Part shown: piece by piece, positions 1-10,815 of the stretch
How the letters are laid out: every line of letters begins with the position of its first letter
How positions within the stretch are numbered: the first letter of the stretch is position 1
Source: Azorinus chamasolen
Lineage: Eukaryota > Mollusca > Bivalvia > Cardiida > Solecurtidae
Assembly (NCBI GenBank): GCA_963576725.1
Contig: OY755242.1
Span: 27,065,358 to 27,129,357, forward strand
Length of the DNA: 64,000 bases
Direction: 5' to 3'
Notes under the pieces: generated by a model
What the model was told of the DNA's origin: nothing
What the model saw: the letters and a program-made list of their open reading frames with translations, nothing else
Databases searched by the model: none
Translations under genes and position numbers: made by a program

Positions 1-69
1 CTATCGGTGTTTTGGTGGTGGTTGCGTCTTGCATGTGGCTTTACCTGCTTGACTTTACTACTTTTCCAA
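1..69 (+). mobile_element. 3' end of a Penelope-like element (truncated by window start)
   Basis: These bases match the 3' terminal segment seen at 32215-32282 (+) and, reversed, at 5552-5615. The shared run ends in CTTGACTTTACTACTTTTCC. The rest of the element lies to the left of the window. Confidence 0.7.
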
Positions 70-165
70 TCATGAACAGACTCAATAAAACCGAGTCTGC
101 AATTTTCTCTTTTTGTGTTGCAATATTTGCTTTCGGGGGATCACCACCCTTCAGAATTTATTATA
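70..165 (+). repeat. Dispersed repeat K (ATGAACAGACTCAATAAAACC type)
   Basis: Contains ATGAACAGACTCAATAAAAC followed by a CTCTTTTTG block and a TTTCGGGGGATCACC block. The same unit recurs at 1366-1465, 1646-1745 and 42066-42160 (+) and reversed near 42905-42975 and 43185-43230. No coding function is supported; short ORFs across it are by-products of the repeat. Confidence 0.65.
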
Positions 166-424
166 TATAACGTTTAAAACGGATTTATATACTTATAATT
201 GTTATAGGTGACATGAAAACCTGGTGGGCAAGGCGCGTATTTAAATATTTTTCTCATACGAGTAGTATCGGGTATGTATAAGTGTACCTGTAGTAAACAT
301 GTCACTAGAAAATTTACTTATTTTCAAAGTCATGTTACTCTTTCAAACTGTTCAGAACGGATCTTAAGATGTACTAGAAATTTTCGCCAAATGTGTCTAC
401 CAAAATAACTTCAGAATCGGGATC

Positions 425-1171
425 TGTATGACTCGGTTTGCCCGAGCCTGTTCTTTGCTTGAAGATTATAACAGTCGTAATTTCGTTATAACTGCTAAAC
501 TTCTTAAGCAAGGTTACAGACATCGCAAACTTCGGTAAACGTTTTCTAAATTCTATTATCGAAATTTACCACTCATTAGTATATATAATTTCAATCTACG
601 AACGTTACTGCAACAAGGCATTTCGCAACCAGACTTTTATGGGGATGTTATCTACAAAAATTCGGGGTCATATCCATTTTCATGATTTGTTTATAAAACG
701 CATTACAATATTTAAGAAGAAAGGTTATGATCCCATTATATTGCAACGCACTGCATGTTTGGTTATCGACCCTTTTACAGTCGGTAGCTACGCTTCCCTC
801 TTTGCTTGCGTGATGAAAGGCCGAGGGTAGCACTCTATGATGGAATACTCTTAAACTCAGAAATGAAATGAGCTTACCAGACTCACGTATTACTTTTTCC
901 CTATCGTGCCCTTAACGGCTTCCCTGCAAGTGCTCTGACTTCAGCAAAGTCATTGAGTACTTATTTGACGAATTGTCACAGTCGTTATGCTATGTTTTAC
1001 ATGTTGTTCTGTGTTCATCGTCGTCTATGTTGTGGGTAAGTCCGACGGGGATACCTTTATTTACACTATTTGTAAAGTTAGGGTGACTTTAGTGTGAGGT
1101 TAGGACGTCCGTAAACCGGTTTAAACCCCCATTGGTGTTTTTGCTACTGACCGTGCCAAGGCGATACTCTC
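425..1171 (+). mobile_element. 5'-truncated Penelope-like retroelement, C-terminal part plus 3' UTR
   Basis: In broken frames the + strand encodes the region downstream of the reverse transcriptase of the element at 5552-7780, ending in the same SYASLFAC...GRG terminus and stop near 830. After it comes the same 3' UTR (GTTTAAACCCCC at about 1120, then ACCGTGCCAAGG). In-frame stops and frameshifts, for example near 536, make it a dead copy. Confidence 0.75.
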
Positions 1172-1760
1172 AGGATATATGTACTTCACAACAGCAGGTG
1201 TTAAGTGCTTGTGTGGCGGCCGTAAAAAGTCGCCCCGTACTTCATTCTCAGTGTTGTTATATTTTCTGGTCCTTCGGGATCATTAATTTTCATGTTAGTA
1301 GTTTTGAAAATTGAATACTGCTTAAGCCTGCGCTAGGGGGCGTGAGTAGTGTTGCACTTTTAATTACTACTCATGAACAGAATCGATAAAACCGAGTCTG
1401 CAATTTTCTCTTTTTGCATTTCTGCTTTTGCATTCGAGGAATCACCCATTTTCAGAATATAATTATGTACTTCACAGCAGCAGGTGTTAAGTGCTTGTGT
1501 GGCAGCCGTAAAAGTCGCCCGGTACTTCATTCTCAGTGTTGTTATATTTTCTGGTCCTTCGGGATCATTAGTTTTCATGTTATTAGTTTTGAAAATTGAA
1601 AACTGCTTAAGCCCGTGCTAGGGGCGTGAGTAGTGTTGCACTTTTAATTACTACTCATGAACAGACTCAATAAAACCGAGTCTGCAAATTTCTCTTTTTG
1701 CATTTCTACTTTCGCTTTCGAGGGACCACCAATTTTCAGAATATATTTACTACTTTTCCG
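1172..1760 (+). repeat. Tandem duplication, about 286-bp unit, of repeat K region
   Basis: A unit beginning GTACTTCACA at 1181 recurs at 1467 (period 286) with a few substitutions. Each copy contains the K motif, a CTTCATTCTCAGTGTTGTTA block and the GGGCGTGAGTAGTGTTGCAC block. The last copy is partial. Confidence 0.75.
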
Positions 1761-1860
1761 TTTTGAAGCTATAGCACATGCTAAGAAAAATATGTTTATA
1801 TCGATAAGATACCTTGGAAACCGACGGAAACACGTCCTTCATACACGGAATCTGTCGCAA

Positions 1861-2290
1861 AATAAATGATGTATACCAGACATACTCGATTACATGTATG
1901 TAAAGTATTACACAGTAAAATATCTGTTTATGCGTTTACTCTTTCAACTGTTCTTGTTGTGAAAACCCAGTCAGTAGTCAGAGTATTTTCCATCGCTTAA
2001 ATTCGGAGGTTTTTAAGATTTAGTAATATTCTGATGCCGTTAATATTTATCTGAGTATTTAGAACATATTGGGAAATGTAGGCATTATTTGTATGATATG
2101 AATGTATACAACCTTGGTGTTGATTGATTTATACGACACAACGACAGACAAAACGACAGAATATAAATGTAATACATAAAATTTCTTTTCCATCGTTTCA
2201 TGAAACGTCGATTTAAATAGCCTTAGTCGGGTTTAATTATATTGAAACAGCAAACATCGTGTATATATTAGTTGAACTCTTTCCTTGTAG
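1861..2290. other. No gene recognised; intron side of the first visible P450 exon
   Basis: AT-rich unique-looking sequence. It ends in a pyrimidine-rich acceptor, CTCTTTCCTTGTAG at 2277-2290. I looked for an upstream P450 exon here and found none. Confidence 0.5.
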
Positions 2291-2556
2291 TATTGCTAAC
2301 CACCACGGTGTCTCTGTCTGCCACATTTCTCTGTCTTCTGAACAATCCTAAGTACCAGAGCATGATGCAAGAGGAACTGGACAGTATCATTGTTACAGAC
2401 AGGTTTCCACAACTATCTGACAGGCATGCCTGTGTTATGACTGAAGCGGTCAGTTTGGAGGTTCAGCGGTACAACACAGTCCTTGTCCCCTCCGTTGCAC
2501 GATTCTGCGAGCCCAATATTGAATTCGAAGGATACGATATACCAGCAAATTCTATG
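2291..2556 (+). CDS. Cytochrome P450 (CYP1/CYP2-like), internal exon with I- and K-helix
   Basis: First of three visible exons of a haem-thiolate monooxygenase, which would sit on the ER membrane if functional. Acceptor TTGTAG at 2285-2290, donor ATG|GTATGG at 2557. It starts in phase 1 and ends in phase 0. The translation has LLNNPKYQSMMQEELD, as in CYP2 J-helix regions, then the K-helix ExxR as LEVQRY, and an FEGYDIPANSMV segment. The I-helix motif (A/G)Gx(D/E)T(T/S) expected at the exon start reads LLTTTVS, so the Ala-Gly and the acidic residue are missing. That is unusual for an active P450 and may mark a decaying copy or an unusual acceptor choice. The phases fit the next two exons exactly (266+128+250 nt), so the splice model is strong. 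Upstream exons are absent from the window. Confidence 0.85.
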
Positions 2557-2639
2557 GTATGGCAATTTATTTTGCTTTCTAGCATTGCCAGTATTCATTG
2601 TTTTCGTTTAACCCATGTTCCTCTGTTCGCTACCTGATT

Positions 2640-2960
2640 CACATTTGCAAACAGCATGTATTGAGATGAGATGCTGAGTAACTCGACCTCTCATAAGGAT
2701 CAAAGCTGTATGACACTCGTTCAGTAGTATCTCGAAAGCTTGTTCGAATAGGAAATATTAAAAATAGCACAAGATCCAAATATGAGCAGACTTTTGTTTT
2801 TTCGCACCGGGGAAAGGGTAAAAGAATTAAAATATTAAGATATGCCTGACATATGCATGTCAACCCTTTACTTCATAGATATCTATATCTATTACCTTTG
2901 CAGACAGACAAGACTCAAATCAGACGGCTCTTGTAAGAACCGCTTGATTGGGATATGTTC
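2640..2960. repeat. Hairpin-type MITE remnant in P450 intron
   Basis: Contains a degenerate stem (GAGATGAGATGCTGAGTAAC ... TCTCATAAGGATC at 2664-2702) and then CTCGAAAGCTTGTTCGAAT. The same arrangement occurs at 24340-24480 and 57660-57990. It is a decayed member of the palindromic family described below. Confidence 0.5.
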
Positions 2961-3158
2961 TGCTTTCTTAGAAATTATTTAGACCGCTTTCTACATGGTC
3001 AAAATGTGAACACTGGATTTTCCAACCGGAGGAACACATTCAAGGATGGTCAAAATGCACAATATTTGTAATGCCAATATAAAAATTAAGCTAATTATAT
3101 ATATGATGTCATTATTTCCTACATTAATATTCATAGAGGTTCAATGGTATTTTGGCAG

Positions 3159-3286
3159 GTGATCTCCAACACGTATTATATACACCATGATGAAACGGTA
3201 TGGGGTGATCCATGGACGTTCAGACCGGAGAGATGGTTGAATGAGGACGGAGAGTTATTGCCCAATGACCACTTTCTTAGAAAGAG
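3159..3286 (+). CDS. Cytochrome P450 exon with the PERF/PERW motif
   Basis: Acceptor TTTTGGCAG at 3150-3158, donor AAGAG|GTATG at 3287. Phase 0 in, phase 2 out. It encodes VISNTYYIHHDETVWGDPW and then FRPERWLNEDG. The HHD..VWGDP..FRPERW string is the diagnostic stretch between the K-helix and the haem loop in CYP1/2 proteins. The reading frame joins directly to ATG|GTG of the preceding exon. Confidence 0.88.
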
Positions 3287-3940
3287 GTATGTTGAAGTGA
3301 ATAATATAGCTTCTATCACAATATAAGTTATTGCCCATTGTTGAAGTCTGTAGGTCTTCATTTTTCCTCTCGAGTATTGGAATTGTGATCACATGTTTCT
3401 TAAACATGCCAACCTGAGAAGAACGTGGCGTCAATCATAAGCTTCTCTGAATCTGGGAAATTTTTGGTTGGTGTGCGAGAAATATATGTATACATTTCCT
3501 CAGCTGAGAAGACTTTGTTCATACTCTTTGCCAAGTCGCTGTATGTTCATATCGATCAATCCTAAATGGTGGCAATTGTTTTGATTCCCCAAAACTTGCT
3601 TTGGTAGCATATATATAGGAACTGTCCATGTGTGTCCGTGTATCCGTTTACAGCTTGTCCGGAACATATATTCTATATTACTTATAGTAAGAATACCAAA
3701 TCTGGTGTGTGAGTACAGTTTGGGATGTCGGAGTGTCGCTTTACTGTGGCATTGATCTTGAAATCTGACCTAAGTTATAGTAAAAACATTGTCCGGGACT
3801 TACCTCCTACATTACCTGAGAAAGAAGTGCCAAATTTGATGTAAGACTAAGTCTTTGGATGCCGTAGTGTAGCGTAATGTTTGCAAGTCACTATGACTTT
3901 GACCTCTGACCTTAGCTATATAAAACAAAACATCTTGTTC

Positions 3941-3992
3941 AGACGAGAACGAGAGGAGGAGAAAGAGAGCGAGAGAGAAAGAGAGAGAGAGC
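3941..3992 (+). repeat. GA-rich microsatellite in P450 intron
   Basis: Imperfect (GA)n/(GAGA)n tract. The Ser/Leu-rich ORF on the opposite strand is an artefact of it. Confidence 0.8.
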
Positions 3993-4696
3993 ATTGTCGC
4001 CTAGCCACTTCATGTTTAACGTAACCTTATATCAAATTAAGGTGCAACTGTGTGAATTTTTTAGTTTCATTTAGCAATAGATAAACAGCTCCCATTTCAA
4101 TGTCAGATATTTACCTTGGGTGCATTTTTCATGCAGTATGACACATTTCTAGCCTACATTATTGTCTTTGTTTGATAATAAACGCAAATGCAAAATTCTG
4201 TTTATCACATATCCATAGGAATCTATAAAAAAAACTACATCTCTATCGGACAAATGTAAAAGGCAACTCTCTTTTATTATTCAAATTAATTTTCATTTGT
4301 GATTATACAAATGCAAGATTTTATTTAAGAAATAGACCTTCTCTTCACCAAAACATGACAAGGTTGACGTCGTAGCTTTCTGATCTAGATGGACTCTGTA
4401 ATTACCTATGCACACAGTTTGAACCTAAAGTGACTCGGTGTCTCGTCAGACTCCAAACGTCTTGCCATCATGATTGCATTTTGGCGAAATGACTTTACCT
4501 TGAATTTTGAAAATGCAGTGCGTGAAAATTTGCTTAAAATAATTGCTCATCAGGCTAAAGGATAATAAAACGGTACAAATTGTTTTAGATTTCAAATTTG
4601 TAATGTAAAATGTAGACGGATTTACTGTTTCCTCACTTTCCTCACTTACAAAGTCCTACAAATAGAAACTATCAATTCATTGCATTCTTCTCTTAG

Positions 4697-4946
4697 TTGG
4701 CTTCCATTTGGGACTGGAAGGCGACAATGTATTGGGAAAGGCTTTGCGAGGAATCAAATCTTCTTGTACATGGGCACACTGCTGCAGCGCTGGACCTTTG
4801 TGGCGTCTCCCGAACACGCTGTGTCTTGTGACCCAAGGGATGGCCATTTCATCGTCAATCTAGCATGTCGACCAAAGCCTTACCTGTGCAAAGCAGTGGA
4901 AAGAGCAAACATAGCAACTGACGAATACAAATATACGTTGGGTTAA
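4697..4946 (+). CDS. Cytochrome P450 terminal exon with haem-binding cysteine loop
   Basis: Acceptor CTTCTCTTAG at 4687-4696. The split codon AG|T joins it to the previous exon. The haem loop reads PFGTGRRQCIGKGFARNQIF, matching FxxGxRxCxG with the axial Cys intact, followed by the L-helix. The frame ends in ..YTLG and a TAA at 4944-4946. Roughly 214 residues of the usual ~500 are visible. With ExxR, PERW and the haem Cys all present this part is intact; the lost I-helix motif and missing 5' exons leave open whether the gene is functional. Confidence 0.9.
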
Positions 4947-5550
4947 CCTCAGACTATCTGTCCAAGAAACGGTTCGCTTAAACTGTTTGCCGAATGTAAT
5001 AAGTTTCACAACAGGCTTTACTGTACAGTAGTTTGTAGAGCCATGACATTGTTCATATAATGCAATGCAATATTATAATTACTAATTGATATATTTATTC
5101 TTTAATTTGTAAACGAATATCTATCAAGCTTTTGTATCAAGTGACAATACAATATAAGTGCGTACTGTACAATTGAAATCCACAGTGGACTCACGGCGGC
5201 TCCAATATGAGTTCATGTGAAAAACACCTCAGTTATCGTAAACAACGCTTGCTTTCTATATATTATTCATATGTATATATATATATTATATAATCTAACT
5301 ATAAATATTATTAAAAACAAAATTAAAATCGCATTTTATTACATAAAATAGGATGAATATCTTACAGAAAAAGATGTACAATATAAATAGGAATATCGGT
5401 ATTAAGATCCCCACAAATGGGCAATGGTTATCCTTAGTTAGCATATGGAAAAACATATGGGTACATATATTGAGTGCATTAACAAACCACGACAAAATAC
5501 CATCAGATAATAACGTGATTTCTGCTCAAACTCTGAACTACTGTTTACTT
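4947..5550. other. P450 3' flank, no gene seen
   Basis: AT-rich sequence with a (TA)n-like stretch at about 5270-5296. I see no convincing polyadenylation signal close to the P450 stop and no exon. Confidence 0.4.
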
Positions 5551-5627
5551 AATGGAAAAATAGTAAAGTCAAGCAGGCAAAGCCACATGCAAGACGCAAC
5601 CACCACCAAAACACCGATAGACAGCAT

Positions 5628-5678
5628 GACACACACACACACATACAACCACACACCCACACGCACACACACACACGA
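5628..5678. repeat. (CA)n microsatellite in PLE 3' UTR
   Basis: Imperfect ACAC tract. The equivalent position in the PLE fragment at 32190-32210 is also a GT/CA tract, so it is part of the element and not a chance repeat. Confidence 0.85.
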
Positions 5679-6133
5679 AATGAACACAGAAAACACCAAG
5701 AGACACAAGAACCAGGGACAAACGTTCCACAACATGAACAAACCACAAGCACAAAGACGCAAGGCAAACAAAAGGAAGGGTGACAAAGAGAGTACCGCCT
5801 TGGCACGGTCAGCAGCAAAAACACCACTGGGGGTTTAAACCGGTTTACGGACGTCCTAACCTCGCACTTCTCTCAAAGTCACCCTAGCTTTACAAATATT
5901 GTAAATAAAGGTATCCCCGCTGGACTTACCCACAACATAGACGACGGTGAACACAGGACAACATGTAAAACATAGCATAATAACTGTGACAATCGGTCAA
6001 ATATGTACTCAATGACTTTGCTGAAGTCAGAGTACCTGCAGGTAAGCCGTTAAGGGCACGACAGGGAAAAATAATACATGAGTCTGGTAAGCTCCTCCTG
6101 TATCCAAGTTTAAGAGTATACCATCATAGAGTA

Positions 6134-6763
6134 CTACCCTCGGCCTGTCATCGCGCAAGCAAAGAGGGAAGCGTAGCTACCGACTGTAAAAGGGTCGATA
6201 ACCAAACATGAAGTGTGTTGCAATATAATAGGATCATAACCTTTCTTTTTAAATGTTTTAATGCGTTTTATAAACAAATCATGAAAATGGATATGACCCC
6301 GAATTTTCCTAAGTTTGTAGATAACATCCCCATAAAATTCTGGTTGAGAAATGCCTTGTCGCAGTAACGTCCGTAGATTGCAATTATATTTACTAATGAG
6401 AGGTAAATTTCGATAATAAAATTTAGAAAAGGTTTTCCGAAGTTTGTGATATCTGTAACCTTGCTTAAGAAGTTTATCAGTTATAACTAAATTACGTCTG
6501 TTAAAATCTTCAAGCAAAGAACAGGCTCGGGCAAACCTAATAAGTTGAGAAATATAAACACCATAAGATGTAGAACGTGGCACATCCCCATCTAGAAAAG
6601 GATAATTAACAATTTTAAAATTAAAATCTTCTCTTTTATCGTATACTTTGGACGAAACTTTATCATTTGTAATTGAAAGATTCAAATCTAAAAACGTAGC
6701 ATTAATGTCAGATTGATTAGCTTTGTTTAAAGACAGTTCTTTTGGGTAGATTGAAGAAACCAT
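6134..6763 (-). pseudogene. C-terminal region of the same Penelope-like polyprotein
   Basis: A 209-codon stretch that continues the RT after the frameshift: FLDLNLSI, KVYDKREDFNF, YGVYISQLIRFARAC and GISQPEFYGDVIYKL are recurring motifs of this PLE protein. It ends SYASLFACAMTGRG and a stop. Copies at 425-830 and 10291-10800 carry the same domain. Confidence 0.85.
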
Positions 6764-6779
6764 AGTATCAAAATAAGGA

Positions 6780-7601
6780 TTATCTAAAATTCAAAATATC
6801 GTCTAAATACCTTGAAGTTTTATTAAAAGCATTAACAATATCGGTCTGTGTATCATGTTTTAAGCTAAGCATAAAATCCCTCTCGTAGCAATACAAAAAC
6901 AAATCTGCAACAAGAGGGGCACAATTTGTACCCATGGGTATACCAACAACTTGACGATATATGGTATCTCCATAACGCACAAATATATTATCTAAAAGAA
7001 AGGTAAGAGATCTACAAACATCAAGGCAAGTCCACATTGTGTAATGTTCAACTTCTGAATTCGAAAAGAATGAACGTTGAACATTACAAGCAATGAACAT
7101 TTTGTTTTCTCTGGCAAAGTTTTTTTCTATTAATTTAATAAGTCTATCCTTTATAAGATGGTGAGGTAGAGTAGTATAGAGTGTAGAGAAATCATAAGAG
7201 CTCAGTAAAGAAATGTGATACTGTTCATTTTCAAGTTTTGTTAAAACATCATTTGAATTTTTTATGGACCAAAAAACGTTAATACCAGAATTTTCATATA
7301 TTTTATCACAGTAGCGTTTAACATGTTCTTTGATCGTAGTAAGACAGGACGTCAAAAGTATAGATAATTTAGTAGTGGTACAACAGCTAGAGTTGGCAAT
7401 AAAACGCGACTTATAAGGGTTTTTATGTAGCTTCGGAATCCAGTACAAAGTAGAAAGTTTATGTTGTTTTATGTTAGGACCAGACTTAAAATCATTGCAC
7501 ATTTTTACATGTTCCGAGACTATATCTTTTTCAGGTGTTTGAACTGTTATATAAGTTTTTGAATCAGTTAGCTCCTTCTTTAAAACATCAACATAATACA
7601 A
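6780..7601 (-). pseudogene. Penelope-like reverse transcriptase core (broken ORF)
   Basis: A 273-codon open stretch with RT motifs in order: PKLHKNPYKSRFI near residue 56, a DFSTLYTTLPH motif near 140 holding the first catalytic Asp, GIPMGTNCAP (fingers/palm) near 221, and YLDDIL near 266 with the catalytic Asp pair. It copies element RNA into DNA in the family. It is cut off upstream by a TGA and downstream by a frameshift just after LDDIL; the downstream frame continues in the next entry. Confidence 0.85.
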
Positions 7602-7861
7602 TCTTCAAATAATGATTACATTGTTTGATGCCTTGTCAGCAGGAACAAGAACATAATCTGAATGAAAATTAGAAATGTTTTTCTTCAAGTAGCGAAATGT
7701 GACTCTAGGTCGAGGTGGTAAAACATACATTTGAGAAACTAATTAGTTGGATCATAATGAGATGCCGAGTTATCGGAATTCATGGTGTTTGCTAGTTTTG
7801 TCGCGCTTAGCAGCAGGCCACGTGTTAAATGGAACCTCTGTACTTCCGTTGTAATGCCATT

Positions 7862-8240
7862 GACCATGAAAACAATTTACAGTAGTAAAACCTCGACACT
7901 TCGAAATGTCGGCAATAAATAATTGATGCCTTTTTGGGCAGGTGGCTGCTTAACCATTCTCTTGCTGAATTTTAAAAAGAACATGTCTTCTTCTTTACCA
8001 ATGTCCTGCTGTATAATTACATATATCTCCACTGTGTACAAGTATTTCGCTGTGCAATCACTGGTGTGGAGTGCACTGGTTGCACAATCAAATGTAAATA
8101 ATGCAGACCCTGATGAGACAGCTCCTGCAGGAGTTGTCTCATCTGGGTCTTCACTATTTACCGGTAGGTATATTGACGTAAATAGCAAGCGAAGGGTTAA
8201 TGTAGGGTCATGCAGAATGCTTATACATGAGACCCTAAAT
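7862..8240. mobile_element. TA-type palindromic MITE split by a TTAA-type MITE
   Basis: The left flank (7876-7949) has GTAAAACCTC and GGGCAGGTGGCTGC, the arm of the ~208 bp palindromic family. The right flank (8201-8240) continues with a degenerate second half. Between them lies a complete TTAA-bounded element (7950-8200), so one MITE jumped into the TTAA of another. Confidence 0.6.
7950..8200 (+). mobile_element. TTAA-flanked MITE, family D, copy 1
   Basis: TTAA at 7950-7953 and 8197-8200. The ends read CCATTCTCTTGCTGAATTT and AGCAAGCGAAGGG. The internal hairpin at 8103-8155 has arms around GACAGCTCCTGCAGGAGTTG. The TTAA target duplication and CCCTT-type ends suggest piggyBac-mediated mobility. 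Related copies are at 50184-50433 and 50967-51213. Confidence 0.75.
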
Positions 8241-8370
8241 TAACCTGCGGACTGTCTTTATTATTATTATTATTATTATTATTATACCACATTTATATAG
8301 CGCTCTTTTCACACAGGGTATGTGCGTTCAAAAGCACTTCACATAGATACATTTTATATACAAAACAGGG
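8241..8370. repeat. (ATT)n microsatellite and linked TATAGCGC dispersed repeat
   Basis: About eleven ATT units at 8253-8286, followed by CATTTATATAGCGCTC and AGCACTTCACA, a short motif pair common in marine invertebrate repeats. Confidence 0.7.
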
Positions 8371-8554
8371 TATATTCAATGTGTGTCAACGCACTCACAT
8401 CATAAAAAAAAAATTGAATGTAACATTCTATGCACAGTGTCAGTACGTTACACAGTTTTGACCCAGACCCAGCAGAATTGGGTACATTTTTTGGCATACA
8501 ACACTACACATAAAAAATTGCTGGAAATTTGGGTAACAGAACAGATCAATTTGA

Positions 8555-8672
8555 AGTTGCACAATCAACTTGTAAATAGTGCAGACCCTGTTCAGACAGC
8601 TCCTGTAGGAGCTGTCTCATCTGGGTCTTCACTGTTTACAGGTAGGTATATTGACGTGAATACATGCTTAAC
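8555..8672 (+). mobile_element. MITE family D, copy 2 (truncated)
   Basis: Hairpin GACAGCTCCTGTAGGAGCTG with flanks TTGCACAATCAACTTGTAA and GTAGGTATATTGACGTGAA, as in family D. The 5' TTAA end is missing. Confidence 0.65.
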
Positions 8673-8699
8673 CTGCCCACTGCCCATATATTACACGAC

Positions 8700-9160
8700 C
8701 CAGTTCACCGGTAAGCAAAAATAAATCCTGGCACTGGTTGAGGGCTTGGTAGCAAATCATGCCAGCAAGACTCCCAATGTACCAATGGGGTATAGGGATG
8801 CCCTGTTCCACTACGGTGTTCCCTCCGGCATTGGAACTGGAGTTACCAGAGGTACCAAGCATATAGGGATACCCCGTTTGACAACAGCACTCCCTCGGAA
8901 TCCAACTCTTGGACAGCGGAATCCGGCTGACACAACACCCGCACGTACAACAGTAAGGGGATTTCCTAGAAGTCCATAAAATATGGATGAGATATTTTTT
9001 GTTCGTTTATCTAATTACTTCTACATCTGTGGAGCATTATGTTTGAAAAGGGGGTTTAAAAAAAGTCCCATAGTCATAAGCGAGTGGCAGGATCAACACG
9101 CTGTGGCTAATGCAGCAGTTATGATAACCGACAATTAGTAGCTACGTTTTCTAAACTGCC
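8700..9160. other. Unassigned sequence with a weak internal repeat
   Basis: An ORF at 8746-8979 (+) is open and Gly/Pro/Thr-rich. Its DNA is two degenerate copies of an ~80 bp unit starting TATAGGGAT (8802 and 8867). I see no splice sites or homology that would make it a gene. Confidence 0.3.
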
Positions 9161-9736
9161 CTAATAATATATGTTGAATAAATGCGTTTTCAGAGATCTT
9201 TTGAAACATGCGAGTGAGCTTGCATCTCTAATGCCTGATGGTAGAGCATTCCAGAGTTTCGTAGCTGCATGCATGAAACTTCTCTCACCGTATTTTACCT
9301 TACGACTTTTTGGTACAACCAACGTCAAATAACTACTTGCTGATCTTAATTCTCTGCGGGGCCTGTACACGTCAAACATGTCGACAATGTACTTGGCGGG
9401 TTCATTGTGCATTGCTTTATACGTAAGTGCCAGAATTTTGAATTCAACCCGATGTTGAACCGGACGCCAGTGAAGTTCCTTCAAAACCGGCGTGATATGA
9501 TCATACCGAGAAGTCCTGGTTATGATGCGGGCTGCTGTGTTTTGCACCCTTTGAAGTTTCCGCAGTGTTTTGTTTGAAATTCCATGCAGCAATGAGTTGC
9601 AGTAGTCTATTTTCGATTTAACCAGAGAGTTCACCAAAGTCTTGGTAGCTGCAGGTGAGAGATACTTTCTTATGTGGCCTATTCGTCGGAGCTGTGCATA
9701 ACTAGACCTACACACGAAATTGATGTGTGATGTCAT
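9161..9736 (-). pseudogene. LINE C-terminal domain fragment
   Basis: 191 codons of the post-RT region of a CR1/L2-type LINE: SYAQLRRIGHIRKYLS, KSKIDYCNSLLHG, LQRVQNTAARII, LHWRPVQHRVEFKI, and the terminal ERSFMHAATKLWNALP and LKTHLFNIYY. The first stretch upstream (to about 9762) is in the same frame but contains a stop. PLE sequence begins beyond it. Confidence 0.85.
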
Positions 9737-9762
9737 ATCAATTCGTGAATCGAGTCATGCAC

Positions 9763-10810
9763 CGAGATTCTTTATACACAAAGTACAAAAATGAGTCATG
9801 CAGGAAACACCACATACAGAACAAACACTCGCCCGAACAGCAACTCAAGGAAACAGCAAATGTACATAGGTAGAAAAAACAACAAGAGACGCACAAAGAC
9901 AAAACAAACATACAATAGGAGGAAGATGGAAGTACCGCCTTGGAACGGTCAGTGACAAAAGTCACCGGGGGTTTAAACCGGTTTATGGGCGCCCAACCTC
10001 ACCCTTATTCCATCCCCATCCTAAAAGACAAACAGTGTAAATAAACGTATCCCCTCTCCGACTAATCTACAACAACCGCGACAGCAAATACAGTGGTAAA
10101 GTGCATGTATAACAAAACAAAAACATTTAATTGAACATACTGTATCCACCTATCGCTAGTGTACTCAATGATTGAGCTGCAAACAGAGTAACTGTAGAAA
10201 AGTAATAAAGGGTACGACAAAAATGAAATAGTACAGATATCAAACGTTCTCCTTCCATTTCTGGATTTAAGAGGTCGCCTTTATAGAGTACTAAACCTTT
10301 CTTGTCGGCGTACATGCAAAGAGGCCAGCGTAATTGCCAACTGTAAAAGGGTTCACAACCAAACATGCAGTATGTTGTAGTAATACAGGATCATATCCCT
10401 TTTTAATGAATTGTTTTATATATTTGATGAACAAAGTGAGAAAATGGGTATGTCCAATAATTTTACGAAGTTTGTAAATCACATCACCATAAAATTCAGG
10501 ATGTGAAATACCGTGTCGCAAAAGTACCTTGAGATTACATTTGTACTTGCCAATAAGCGAGAGATTTCGATAGTAAAATTTAGAGAAAGTTTTTCTTAGT
10601 TTATGGTATCTATATCCTTGTTTAAGCAGTTTTTCAGTTAAAATGAGATTTCGACTGTTAAAATCGTCAATAGATGAACAAGCTCTAGCAAAACGAATAA
10701 GTTGAGATATATAAACCCCGTAAGATGGAGCACGGGGAACATCCCCGTCAAGATGAGGAAAATTTACAATATTAAAATCAAAATCATCTCTAAGATGGCT
10801 TGATTTCAGA
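9763..10810 (-). mobile_element. Penelope-like element fragment nested in LINE
   Basis: Contains the PLE C-terminal coding part (SHPEFYGDVIYKLRKI, CLVVNPFTVGNYAGLFAC; 10800-10291), broken by stops, and a 3' UTR with GGTTTAAACC at 9970-9979 and the GTACCGCCTTGG block at 9932. It is a subfamily different from the 5552-7780 copy and closest to 18976-19465. Confidence 0.8.
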
Positions 10811-10815
10811 GGGTC

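Larger units (their letters stand above)
5552..7780 (-). mobile_element. Penelope-like retrotransposon, most complete copy in window
   Basis: Read on the minus strand it has a VLVPADKAS..NV motif (about 7611-7665), the reverse transcriptase core, a ~200-residue C-terminal region, and a ~580 bp 3' UTR with a (CA)n tract and a GGTTTAAACC palindrome. The RT has YWIPKLHKNPYKSRFI, GIPMGTNCAPLVADL and RYLDDIL, which match the Penelope-like class rather than LINE or LTR enzymes. No GIY-YIG endonuclease motif is seen after the RT. An in-frame TGA near 7605 and a small frameshift near 6764-6779 disable the copy. Confidence 0.85.

Noticed and set aside
8746..8979. 77-codon Gly/Pro/Thr-rich ORF as a gene or exon
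   Set aside because: The DNA is a degenerate ~80 bp duplication and both strands are equally open; no splice or homology support.
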